A DNA stretch of 64,000 bases from Herbaspirillum rhizosphaerae_A. Its GTDB lineage: Bacteria; Pseudomonadota; Gammaproteobacteria; Burkholderiales; Burkholderiaceae_D. Both the position numbers and the translations under genes were made by a program. Of the stretch, positions 34,233-42,836 are shown in pieces (position 1 is the stretch's first letter; each line of letters starts with the position of its first letter). The stretch is taken from contig NZ_JAQQFR010000003.1 of the NCBI RefSeq assembly GCF_046025915.1, forward strand, positions 62,001-126,000. The letters run 5' to 3'. The notes beneath the pieces were generated by a model, which saw only the letters and a program-made list of their open reading frames with translations, did no database searches and was not told where the DNA came from.

Positions 34233-35549
34233 ATGCAATCTGATGTGATCAATGTCGACCAGGTCGTCGAGCAGAGCCGTTTCGGCGCATTTCAATTCGG
34301 GCTGTTGCTGCTGTGCGGCCTGTGCCTGATCATCGATGGTTTCGACATCCAGGCCATGGGCTATGTCGCGCCTGCCATCATCGGCGACTGGCATGTCAAC
34401 AAGGCCAGCCTCGGCCCGGTATTTGGCGCCGGTCTGTTCGGCATGTTGCTGGGTTCGCTGGTGTTGACGCCGGTGGGCGACAAGTACGGTCGCCGTCCGG
34501 TACTGATTGTTTCCACCTTCTTCTTCGCCGTCTGCATGTTGCTGACCACGCGCGTTGAAACCATCGACGAGTTGCTGGTGCTGCGCTTCATCACCGGCTT
34601 TGGCTTGGGCAGCATCATGCCGAATGCGATGGCGCTGGTCGGCGAGTTCAGCCCCAACAGCAAGCGCGTCACACGCATGATGCTGGTGTCGTGCGGTTTC
34701 ACAGTCGGTGCGGCGGTAGGCGGCTTTGTCAGCGCAGCGCTGATTCCAGCTTTCGGCTGGCGTTCGGTGTTTTTGGTCGGCGGTCTGATCCCGGCAGCGT
34801 TGGGTGTGGCGATGCTGATCTGGCTGCCGGAATCGATTCAGTTTCTGGTACTGCGCAAGCGCCCGATGAAACAAGTCGCGCGCTGGCTCAACAAAGTACA
34901 GCCGGGTTTGCAAGTCAATGAGGGCAGCACTGTCGTCGTCAAGGAGGCCAAGAACGACGGCATGCCGGTGGCCGAGCTGTTTCGCGAAGGCCGTGCCGGT
35001 GTGACGCTGTTGTTGTGGCTGATCAGTTTCATGAATCTGATCAATCTGTATTTCCTCTCCAACTGGTTGCCGACGCTGATCAAGGATGCCGGTTACTCGA
35101 CCGGCACTGCCGTGCTGATAGGTACTTCGCTACAAGTGGGCGGCATTGTCGGCACGCTGACGCTGGGCTGGTTCATCAATCGTTTCGGTTTCACCAGAGT
35201 GTTGGGAAGCTGCTTTGTGGTCGCTTGTGTGTTCATCGCCCTGATCGGTCACGTGGCGACGATGCCGGTGCTGTTGTTCATCAGCGTGGTGGTAGCAGGA
35301 TTTTGCGTGGTCGGCGGTCAACCGGCGGTGAATGCGCTGGCCGGGACTTTTTATCCGACGCAACTGCGCTCGACTGGTATCGGCTGGGCGCTCGGCATCG
35401 GTCGCATTGGCTCCGTGCTGGGGCCGGTGATCGGCGGTCAACTGATCGCCATGCAATGGGCCAACAGTTCGTTGTTCATTGCGGCTGCCGTGCCGGCAAT
35501 CATCTCAGCGCTAATGGTGGCGCGCCTGCATTGGTATCGGCCGCAATAA
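34233..35549 (+). CDS. MFS aromatic-acid:proton symporter (AAHS family)
   Basis: 438 residues, twelve helices, ribosome binding site GGAGGAG nine bases before ATG. The start FGLLLLCGLCLIIDGFDIQAMGYVAPAI carries the DGFD motif of aromatic acid:H+ symporters such as PcaK. GDKYGRRPVL is the loop 2-3 motif. Placed first in the homogentisate operon, it probably imports homogentisate, a hydroxyphenylacetate or a related phenyl acid (inference). Confidence 0.9.
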   Translation: MQSDVINVDQVVEQSRFGAFQFGLLLLCGLCLIIDGFDIQAMGYVAPAIIGDWHVNKASLGPVFGAGLFGMLLGSLVLTPVGDKYGRRPVLIVSTFFFAVCMLLTTRVETIDELLVLRFITGFGLGSIMPNAMALVGEFSPNSKRVTRMMLVSCGFTVGAAVGGFVSAALIPAFGWRSVFLVGGLIPAALGVAMLIWLPESIQFLVLRKRPMKQVARWLNKVQPGLQVNEGSTVVVKEAKNDGMPVAELFREGRAGVTLLLWLISFMNLINLYFLSNWLPTLIKDAGYSTGTAVLIGTSLQVGGIVGTLTLGWFINRFGFTRVLGSCFVVACVFIALIGHVATMPVLLFISVVVAGFCVVGGQPAVNALAGTFYPTQLRSTGIGWALGIGRIGSVLGPVIGGQLIAMQWANSSLFIAAAVPAIISALMVARLHWYRPQ

Positions 35550-35580
35550 TTTTCCGATTTTGTTTTGAGAAGGACGCATC

Positions 35581-36924
35581 ATGAATACGCTTGCAGAATC
35601 CTCCATCGCCAAGGCCGCTGCACAGGCTACCGGCTATCAGTCCGGCTTCGGCAATGAGTTCGCGACCGAGGCTTTGCCGGGCGCTTTGCCGCTCAATCAG
35701 AACTCGCCGCAGCAAGTCGCGTACGGTCTCTATGCAGAGCAGGTGTCCGGCACGGCATTCACAGCGCCGCGCAGTCACAACCGCCGTTCATGGTTGTACC
35801 GGATTCGTCCGGCGGCGATGCACGAGCCGTTTGAGCGCATCGACAACGGCATGATCGCGCGCTTCGACGATGTCGAGACGCCGCCAAATCAATTTCGCTG
35901 GGACCCGCATACCATGCCGACGGCGCCGACGGATTTTGTCGCCGGCTTGATCACCATGGCCGGCAATGGTTCGTCTGACGCGCAGACCGGCTGTGCGATT
36001 CATTTGTATGCCGCCAATCAATCGATGACGGATCGTTTTTTCTATTCGGCCGATGGTGAATTGCTGATCGTGCCGCAAGCCGGGCGCCTGCAATTGCTGA
36101 CCGAGCTGGGTGTGATCGATCTCGAACCGCAAGAGATCGCCGTGATCCCGCGTGGTGTGCGGTTTCAGGTGAAGCTGCCGGATGGACAGGCGCAAGGCTA
36201 TGTCTGCGAAAACTTCGGTGCACTGTTGCGCTTGCCGGATCTGGGGCCGCTGGGTTCCAACGGTCTGGCCAATCCGCGCGACTTCCTCACGCCACAGGCT
36301 TGGTATGAAGATCGCGAAGGCGACTTCCGCCTGATCGCCAAATTCGGCGGCAACTTGTGGCAGGCAAAGATCGGCCATTCGCCGCTGGACGTGGTGGCGT
36401 GGCACGGCAATTACGCGCCGTACAAGTATGACCTGCGCCATTTCAATACCATCGGCTCGATCAGCTACGACCATCCTGATCCATCCATTTTCCTCGTGCT
36501 GCAGGCGCAGAGCGATACACCGGGTGTGGATACGCTGGACTTCGTGATCTTCCCGCCGCGCTGGCTTGCCGCCGAACATACTTTCCGTCCACCCTGGTTC
36601 CACCGCAATGTCGCGAGCGAGTTCATGGGCCTGATCCATGGCGAGTACGACGCCAAGGCGGAGGGCTTCCGGCCCGGCGGTGCCAGTCTGCACAATTGCA
36701 TGACCGGCCACGGCCCCGACGGCGCGACCTTCGAGAAGGCCAGTCACAGTGATACCAGCAAGCCCAACAAGGTCACGGATACGATGGCTTTCATGTTCGA
36801 GACACGCAACATCATCAAGCCGACGCGTCATGCACTGACTTCGCCGACGCTGCAAAAAAATTATTATCAGTGCTGGATGGACATCAAGAAGCACTTCAAC
36901 CCACAACAAGGCCCGGAGCAATAA
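35581..36924 (+). CDS. hmgA: Homogentisate 1,2-dioxygenase
   Basis: 447 residues, standard length. Opens the ring of homogentisate to maleylacetoacetate in tyrosine and phenylalanine breakdown. The start GYQSGFGNEFATEALPGALP is diagnostic. Iron ligands are in place: His 341 (PPWFHRN), Glu 347 (ASEFMG) and His 377 (MTGHGPD), with the 6- and 30-residue spacing of the human enzyme's 335/341/371. It lies 31 bases after the transporter gene and overlaps fahA by one base. Confidence 0.97.
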   Translation: MNTLAESSIAKAAAQATGYQSGFGNEFATEALPGALPLNQNSPQQVAYGLYAEQVSGTAFTAPRSHNRRSWLYRIRPAAMHEPFERIDNGMIARFDDVETPPNQFRWDPHTMPTAPTDFVAGLITMAGNGSSDAQTGCAIHLYAANQSMTDRFFYSADGELLIVPQAGRLQLLTELGVIDLEPQEIAVIPRGVRFQVKLPDGQAQGYVCENFGALLRLPDLGPLGSNGLANPRDFLTPQAWYEDREGDFRLIAKFGGNLWQAKIGHSPLDVVAWHGNYAPYKYDLRHFNTIGSISYDHPDPSIFLVLQAQSDTPGVDTLDFVIFPPRWLAAEHTFRPPWFHRNVASEFMGLIHGEYDAKAEGFRPGGASLHNCMTGHGPDGATFEKASHSDTSKPNKVTDTMAFMFETRNIIKPTRHALTSPTLQKNYYQCWMDIKKHFNPQQGPEQ

Positions 36925-38258
36925 TGCGTATCTCTTTGAACGAAACCCACGACGTCGCCCTGCGCAGCTGGGTTGCCTCGGCCAATCTCGCCGGCAGTGA
37001 TTTCCCGATTCAAAACTTGCCGTACGGCGTGTTCCGCTGCAAGGGTAGCGGAGAATCCTTCCGCGCCGGTGTCGCCATCGGCGATCAGATTCTTGACTTG
37101 CGTGCAGCCTTTGAAAGCGGCGCATTCAGCGGCTTCGGCGAGGTCGTTCACCAAGCCATCGTCGCAGCGACTGCGGGCAGCAATCTGAATCCTCTGATGG
37201 AACTCGATGCCGCGACCTGGTCGGCCTTGCGTCTTGCCTTGTCGACGTTGCTACGAGACGGCTCGGTGCATCAGTCGCAACTGGAGTCGGCGCTGGTGCC
37301 GCAAGCCGAAGCCGAACACGCGCTGCCGGCACAGATCGGTGACTACACCGACTTCTATACCTCAATCCATCATGCGACGGCGATCGGTAAATTGTTCCGG
37401 CCCGATAACCCTTTGCTGCCCAATTACAAATGGGTGCCGATCGGCTATCACGGCCGGTCGTCGTCGATTGCCGTGTCGGGCCAGCAGTTCCGCCGTCCGG
37501 TCGGCCAGACCAAGCCGCCGACTTCCGACACGCCGGTATTCGGCCCGTGCAAGCGTCTCGATTATGAAATGGAAGTCGGCGTCTTCATGGGGCAGGGCAA
37601 TGCCATCGGCGACGCCATCGATATCGGTCAGGCCGAGTCGCATGTGTTCGGCCTGTGTCTGCTGAATGACTGGTCGGCACGCGACGTGCAGGCGTGGGAA
37701 TACCAGCCGCTCGGCCCTTTCCTGGCAAAGAATTTTGCTTCGACGATTTCGCCATGGATTGTCACGATTGAGGCGCTGGCACCGTATCGTGCGACGTGGA
37801 CACGCGACGCAGCCGATCCGCAGCCGATGGCATACCTTGACTCTGCCGAGTTGCGCGCGGGTGGCGCTTTCGACGTGCAACTGGAGGTGCTGCTGCAGAC
37901 CAAGGCCATGCGTGAAGCAGGCACTGCACCGCAGCGTCTGTCACTGGGCAATTTCAAGGACGCTTACTGGACCGTGTCGCAACTGGTGGCGCATCACACC
38001 GTCGGCGGCTGCAACCTGCGCGCCGGCGACTTATTGGGATCGGGCACCTTGTCAGGCCCGACGCCTGAGTCGGCCGGGTCACTGCTGGAGCTGACCGCCG
38101 GCGGCAAGCAATCCATCAGTCTGGCGAATGGCGAGAAGCGTATCTTTATCGAAGACGGCGACACCGTCATCATGCGCGGCTGGGCCGAGCGCGACGGTCT
38201 GCCGCGCATCGGTTTCGGTGACGTGGCGGCCACGGTATTGCCGGCGCGTTCACTTTGA
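36924..38258 (+). CDS. fahA: Fumarylacetoacetase
   Basis: 444 residues from ATG 36924, whose A is the last base of the hmgA stop (TAATG). Hydrolyses fumarylacetoacetate to fumarate and acetoacetate. Metal-site segments are present: DYTDFYTSIHHA, EMEVGVFMG and LLNDWSARDVQAWEY. IGYHGRSSSI binds substrate. The start MRISLNETHDVALRSWVASAN matches bacterial fumarylacetoacetases. Confidence 0.96.
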   Translation: MRISLNETHDVALRSWVASANLAGSDFPIQNLPYGVFRCKGSGESFRAGVAIGDQILDLRAAFESGAFSGFGEVVHQAIVAATAGSNLNPLMELDAATWSALRLALSTLLRDGSVHQSQLESALVPQAEAEHALPAQIGDYTDFYTSIHHATAIGKLFRPDNPLLPNYKWVPIGYHGRSSSIAVSGQQFRRPVGQTKPPTSDTPVFGPCKRLDYEMEVGVFMGQGNAIGDAIDIGQAESHVFGLCLLNDWSARDVQAWEYQPLGPFLAKNFASTISPWIVTIEALAPYRATWTRDAADPQPMAYLDSAELRAGGAFDVQLEVLLQTKAMREAGTAPQRLSLGNFKDAYWTVSQLVAHHTVGGCNLRAGDLLGSGTLSGPTPESAGSLLELTAGGKQSISLANGEKRIFIEDGDTVIMRGWAERDGLPRIGFGDVAATVLPARSL

Positions 38259-38304
38259 TGATTCCAGTATAAATCCAGCATAAAAATACCAAGGAGACGA
38301 AGGT

Positions 38305-38955
38305 ATGACGATTCATCTTTACAGCTACTTCCGCAGTTCGGCATCGTATCGGGTACGTATCGCGTTGAATTTGAAAGGCCAGTCCTACGACACCGTGCCG
38401 GTGCATCTGGTCAACAACGGCGGCGAACAGTTCGCACCGGCATTCAGCGCACTGAATCCGCAATCGCTGGTGCCGGTCATGGAAGAGGACGGACGCCACA
38501 TCACGCAATCGCTGGCGATGCTGGAATATCTGGAAGAACGCTTTCCGACTCCGGCGCTGCTGCCGTCGGGCCTGCTGGATCGCGCGCATGTGCGCGAGAT
38601 TTCATTGGCAATTGCCTGTGACATCCATCCGCTCAACAACCTGCGCGTACTGCGCATGCTCAAGCAGGAGCTGGGTGTGAGCGAGGAGGTCAAGCAGCAG
38701 TGGATACAGCATTGGGTCAAGCTGGGTTTTGCGGCACTGGAGCAGCAACTTGCTGCGAGTCCGCAGCGCGGACGTTTCTGTTTCGGCGACACCCCCACGA
38801 TGGCCGACTGTTGCCTGATTCCACAGATTTTCAATGCGCGCCGTTTCGAGGTGGATATGACGCCTTATCCAACGCTGGCAGCGATTGATGAAGCCTGCGG
38901 CCAGCTCAAGGCATTTCAACTGGCGCAACCGTCGGCGCAACCCGATGCCGGATGA
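38305..38955 (+). CDS. maiA: Maleylacetoacetate isomerase (zeta-class GST)
   Basis: 216 residues, preceded by AAGGAG. Isomerises maleylacetoacetate to fumarylacetoacetate with glutathione as cofactor. The active-site motif SSASYRVRIAL (zeta-class SSCx[WH]RVRIAL type) is at 11-21, and NPQSLVPV follows. It completes the lower homogentisate pathway, 46 bases after fahA. Confidence 0.95.
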   Translation: MTIHLYSYFRSSASYRVRIALNLKGQSYDTVPVHLVNNGGEQFAPAFSALNPQSLVPVMEEDGRHITQSLAMLEYLEERFPTPALLPSGLLDRAHVREISLAIACDIHPLNNLRVLRMLKQELGVSEEVKQQWIQHWVKLGFAALEQQLAASPQRGRFCFGDTPTMADCCLIPQIFNARRFEVDMTPYPTLAAIDEACGQLKAFQLAQPSAQPDAG

Positions 38956-39542
38956 AGACTTGAAAACGCGAAGTTTGTCGTTTCATTAACGGTATAGACC
39001 CACAAGAGTCCGGACTCGTCGGCGCGGGATCTTGTCGGTCTATGCGGTAAGACCTTTCCACCGGTACGCTATTCCCATGGCCGGTTTGCCCCAAAAACGG
39101 GCATCTGCATCCCTCACAGAAAATTCTTGTTGGAAATTTACCAAATATCTTTCTGTATTGGCTCGCTGGTCTTCTGGAATTGCGGTTGCCAACAGTATTG
39201 CCGGTATAATTTTCCTCGCTAAGCTACCGAATCAAAATAACAAGACGCTTCGACAAGCGCTGTGGATAAAAGCAATGATGCGGGGGCCGAGGGTTCAATC
39301 CAAGGCGGCGCCTGCCAATAATGATCAAGTCTGACTCAGGGAAATACAGTTTCGCTGTAAATGGGAAGCAGGGAACGCTGCCGCATGTCACCGTCCCCAC
39401 CGAACAATGGGCCGTTGCCGCACATCGTCATATTGTTGCGTCGATTGTCATGTTTGGCGCGAGGTGACCGGATGCCGGTCGCGCCTGGATTCCATCTGCT
39501 GCGATATTTCCGGGGGTGGGTCTCTTCGCTGGGGTTCTTTTT
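38956..39542. other. Intergenic region, 587 bp
   Basis: No credible gene: frames here lack ribosome binding sites and family features. It holds a 12-base perfect palindrome (GAGTCCGGACTC, 39006-39017), a TATAAT-like box near 39206-39212 and AT-rich sequence. It must contain the promoter of the EAL gene. Confidence 0.45.
39006..39017. repeat. 12-bp perfect palindrome
   Basis: GAGTCCGGACTC lies 50 bases after the maiA stop. No loop or T-run, so it is not an ordinary terminator. Confidence 0.3.
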
Positions 39543-41465
39543 ATGCAAGTAGTCAGCCGACGTTATCGCTGGGCGATTTACGGTTTGCTGGTGGTCGTGA
39601 TTGCCGCCGGCATCGCGCTGTTTTTTGCCATGGCGCGTACGGCCAATGATATTCGTTCGTCCACCACACCGCTGCTGGAAGAGAAAATCCCGACCTTGCG
39701 TCATCTCTCGGATTTTGAAAGCGCCTTGCTGCGCTATCAGCTGGCACTGAACAAATACTATGTCGCCTCCATCGGCCGCGATCGCTTTGATCATATTGAA
39801 GCCGAGGCCGCCGAGCAGATGACTGCCAATTTCGACTTCGTGCGCCGCGATTTGCAGCAAGCCGCGCAGATGTCCGATCTGCTCAGTAATTACAACGCGA
39901 TTTTGGCCATGGGGCCGGCGCTGGAAAAACTGATGGCAAACTCGTCCTCGACCGCACGCGAACCTGCGCGCGCCTTGCTTGCGGATCTCAACGTCAAGAC
40001 CAATAGCGTGCGTACCTTGCTGGATCAGGCCAAGCACGATGTCGAGCGTTCCGTCTATCAGGTCGGCGACATGGCCAACTCCGGGGTTGATCAGATTTCG
40101 TGGCTTGTACATGTCTACAGCGTCGGGATGCTGCTGGCAGCCCTGTTCATGATGTATCACGTGTGGGCACGCTTCCGTTCGGAGAATGCGCTGGCCTTCG
40201 CTGCAGCCCACGATCCCCTGACCGGCCTGGCGCACCGAGGCTCGTTCGAGCGCCGTCTCAAGACCATGGAAAATGAACCGCATACCGTGGTGCTGGGCAT
40301 GATCGACCGTTTTGAACGCGTCGTCGGCGGCCTCGGCCATGCGTTCGGCGATCGTTTGATGCAGGAAATGGCGAGCCGCATCAAGCGTGCTGCTGAGCGT
40401 CACGGCGGCGAAGTGTTTCGTCTCAACGGCGCCAATGTGGCGATCCTCTATAAGTCCAAGGGCGATCATCTGAATTTTCAGGAAGCCTTGTCGAGCCTGC
40501 AGGAATACATGCGTCAGCCGTTTGAGTTCGGCCAGCATGAGATTTTTTCCAGCATGAGCATGGGCGGCGCAGAGTATCCACGCGACGGCGCTGAGCACGC
40601 GCATCTGTTGCAGAATGCCGATGCCGCGCTGCAGGCAGCGCGCGACGCCGGTGGCGATTGCTTTGTACAGTATTCGAATGCGCTCAATACGCGTGCACAA
40701 GAGCGCCTGGCGCTGGAAGCGCAACTGCGTCACGCCATCGAACGCAATGAGTTGGAATTGCACTTCCAGCCCCAGCAAGGATTGACGGACGACAAGCTGG
40801 TCGGCTTTGAAGCGCTGGTGCGCTGGCGTCGTAACGGTGAACTGATTTCACCAGCCGACTTCATCCCCCTGGCCGAAGAGTCCGGCCTGATCGTGCCGAT
40901 CGGCGACTGGGTGCTTGCCGAAGCCTGCCGCCAGGCCAAGATCTGGAGCCTGGAGACACCGCGCAAGTTCGTTATCGCCGTCAACATTTCGCCGCGCCAG
41001 TTCCATCATCCATCCTTCCTGCGCCGCGTCACCGAGACCTTGAGCGAAAGCCAGATCGATCCATCCTTCATCGAACTGGAAATCACCGAAGGCATCGTCA
41101 TGCGCGATGTCGAACGCACCATCGAGTTGCTGGAAGATCTGCGCAAGCGGGGCCTGACGCTGGCGATTGACGACTTCGGTACGGGTTATTCCTCGCTGGC
41201 TTATCTCAAGCGCTTCTCCATCGACAAGCTCAAGATCGACCAATCCTTCATCCGCCATCTGCGCCCTAACAGCGAAGACGCGGCAATCGTGCAGGCGGTC
41301 ATCAATCTCGGCCACCATCTGGGCCTGTCGGTCATCGCCGAAGGCGTCGAAACCGCCAACCAGCGCGAGTTGCTGCGCGCCTGGGGCTGCGACGAGATTC
41401 AAGGCTACTTCTACGGTCGTCCCTTGTCGGCCGACAAGGCGACGCAGTTCATCTTCGAAAATTAA
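39543..41465 (+). CDS. Membrane c-di-GMP phosphodiesterase with degenerate GGDEF
   Basis: 640 residues from ATG 39543; a GTG nine codons earlier is possible. Helices at about 8-30 and 182-205 bracket a helical periplasmic sensor. The GGDEF domain is decayed: the active loop reads RLNGANVAI in place of GGDEF, so no cyclase activity is expected. The EAL domain is complete: FEALVRW, ELEITEGIVM, DDFGTGYSS, KIDQSFI and AEGVETANQ. It should therefore lower c-di-GMP, with the dead GGDEF possibly sensing GTP. Confidence 0.9.
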   Translation: MQVVSRRYRWAIYGLLVVVIAAGIALFFAMARTANDIRSSTTPLLEEKIPTLRHLSDFESALLRYQLALNKYYVASIGRDRFDHIEAEAAEQMTANFDFVRRDLQQAAQMSDLLSNYNAILAMGPALEKLMANSSSTAREPARALLADLNVKTNSVRTLLDQAKHDVERSVYQVGDMANSGVDQISWLVHVYSVGMLLAALFMMYHVWARFRSENALAFAAAHDPLTGLAHRGSFERRLKTMENEPHTVVLGMIDRFERVVGGLGHAFGDRLMQEMASRIKRAAERHGGEVFRLNGANVAILYKSKGDHLNFQEALSSLQEYMRQPFEFGQHEIFSSMSMGGAEYPRDGAEHAHLLQNADAALQAARDAGGDCFVQYSNALNTRAQERLALEAQLRHAIERNELELHFQPQQGLTDDKLVGFEALVRWRRNGELISPADFIPLAEESGLIVPIGDWVLAEACRQAKIWSLETPRKFVIAVNISPRQFHHPSFLRRVTETLSESQIDPSFIELEITEGIVMRDVERTIELLEDLRKRGLTLAIDDFGTGYSSLAYLKRFSIDKLKIDQSFIRHLRPNSEDAAIVQAVINLGHHLGLSVIAEGVETANQRELLRAWGCDEIQGYFYGRPLSADKATQFIFEN

Positions 41466-41477
41466 ACGATCGGCAGA

Positions 41478-41936
41478 TCAAGTCTGAGGCCGGCGCGGCA
41501 CCAGCAGGTTGCCGGTCATGATCAGTACCGGTTCGTTATTCTGATTGAAGGTGGTGACGCGATGCTTGAGGAAGCCTTGTTGCGGTTTCGACTGTGAGAA
41601 CTTCACCTCCAGCACGTCGACTTCAACGCGCAGGACGTCGCCCGGACGAGTAGGGCGCGGCCAGCGAAACTCTTCAAAGCCCGCGCCAATGACGCCGCCC
41701 TTGATCGGCAACGTCTTTACCAGCAGGCGCATGGTCAGCGCCGCTGTATGCCAGCCGCTCGCCGCCAGGCCGCCAAAAAAACTCTGCGCCGCTGCGGCTT
41801 CATCCAGATGGAAGGGCTGGGGATCGTAGCTCGTGGCGAAGGCTTTGATATCGTCGGCGCTGAGTGTTTCGGTGGCGGCGACATTGAATTTCTGGCCGGA
41901 GGAAAAGTCTTCCAAATACATCAGTACATCGGACAT
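41478..41936 (-). CDS. MaoC family dehydratase
   Basis: 152 residues. Hot-dog fold with the hydratase motif YDPQPFHLDEAAA (Asp and His of R-specific enoyl-CoA hydratases) and GGLAASGWHTAALTMRLLV. The family hydrates enoyl-CoA or related thioesters. It is divergent from an HxlR-type regulator with a shared operator-like region, so it is probably that regulator's target. Confidence 0.87.
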   Translation of the reverse strand: MSDVLMYLEDFSSGQKFNVAATETLSADDIKAFATSYDPQPFHLDEAAAAQSFFGGLAASGWHTAALTMRLLVKTLPIKGGVIGAGFEEFRWPRPTRPGDVLRVEVDVLEVKFSQSKPQQGFLKHRVTTFNQNNEPVLIMTGNLLVPRRPQT

Positions 41937-41966
41937 GGCGGTCTCCTTCGAGTTGTTTTATAATGT

Positions 41967-41985
41967 AAGTATCAAAATGATAGTA
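41967..41985. promoter_or_regulatory. Candidate HxlR operator between the MaoC and HxlR genes
   Basis: AAGTATCA, AAA, TGATAGTA form an imperfect inverted repeat (6 of 8 pairs) flanked by repeated TAAGT. HxlR regulators bind short AT-rich inverted repeats in such divergent gaps. Confidence 0.4.
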
Positions 41986-42027
41986 AGTTGTTCAATCGAA
42001 TGATAATCAGCTTGATGGGACTTGTCT

Positions 42028-42624
42028 ATGGAACGTAAAAGCTTTGGCAACATGCAATGCCCGGTCGCCCGTACGCTCGAACGCGTGGGTGAATGGTGGA
42101 GCATTCTGATCCTGCGCGATGCAATGCACGGGCTGACGCGTTTCGACCAGTTTCAGAAGAGCCTGGATATCGCGCCCAATATGCTCACGCGCCGTCTCAA
42201 CTCGCTGGTCGAATCCGGCCTGCTGGAGCGTCGCCAGTACAGCGAGCGTCCGCCGCGCTACGAATATGTGCTGACCGATCTGGGACGTGATTTCCGTTCC
42301 ATTCTGGTGGCGCTCAACAGCTGGGGCAACAAGCACTTTGCGCCGGAAGGCCCAAGCGTGCTGCTGGTCGATTCGACCTCGGGCGAAGTGGCTGACCCGA
42401 TCATGGTCGACCGCAAGACCGGCAAGCCGCTGAGTTCGCCGGAGTTCGTCTTTACGCCCGGCCCGCAAGCTAATGAGAGCATGATCCGTCGCATCAACTT
42501 TGCGCGCGAACGTGCTGCGGCAGCCAACGATGGCGCAGAAAATGTTGCCGGGCAACCGATGGCGGACGAACCTGCAGCACCTGCCAAGACACCGCGCAAG
42601 AAGGCTGCGAAGAAAAGCGCCTGA
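42028..42624 (+). CDS. HxlR family transcriptional regulator
   Basis: 198 residues from ATG 42028. The HxlR domain opens FGNMQCPVARTLERVGEWWSILILRDAMHGLTRFDQFQKSLDIAPNMLTRRLNSLVESGLLERRQY, a winged HTH with the conserved Cys (Cys 11 here) that senses redox or electrophiles in some members. The C-terminal 70 residues extend beyond the usual 110-120 and end in an Ala/Pro/Lys tail (KTPRKKAAKKSA) that may bind DNA non-specifically. Divergent from the MaoC gene. Confidence 0.9.
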   Translation: MERKSFGNMQCPVARTLERVGEWWSILILRDAMHGLTRFDQFQKSLDIAPNMLTRRLNSLVESGLLERRQYSERPPRYEYVLTDLGRDFRSILVALNSWGNKHFAPEGPSVLLVDSTSGEVADPIMVDRKTGKPLSSPEFVFTPGPQANESMIRRINFARERAAAANDGAENVAGQPMADEPAAPAKTPRKKAAKKSA

Positions 42625-42649
42625 GCGAGTCACTGTTCTTTTTGTCCAG

Positions 42650-42682
42650 AAATGGCGCCCGTTGTCACGGCGCCATTTTTTT
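42650..42682 (+). terminator. Terminator of the HxlR gene
   Basis: AAATGGCGCC and GGCGCCATTT pair over ten bases with a 9-nt loop; the T-run continues to 42682. Strong Rho-independent terminator. Confidence 0.88.
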
Positions 42683-42836
42683 CGACTCGCGTTGTTAGCG
42701 TAAAAATGCAGGCGTTGAGAAGCAGGGAGTGATTTGACTACAATGCCATAAACAGACAGCTGGCCGAACACCATCGCCTGGTGCGGAGTCGCAACAAGTA
42801 GAAAAACACGACGTATTTGCACCAATGGAGCCTCGC

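Noticed and set aside
39288..39308. TTCAATC loop suggesting a tRNA T-arm
   Set aside because: Flanking bases do not pair, and no acceptor or anticodon arms were found.
39032..39334. 100-codon frame in the maiA/EAL gap
   Set aside because: No ribosome binding site and no family features; composition looks random.
39336..40778. 480-codon frame antisense to the EAL phosphodiesterase
   Set aside because: Shadow of a clear gene; no ribosome binding site or family pattern.
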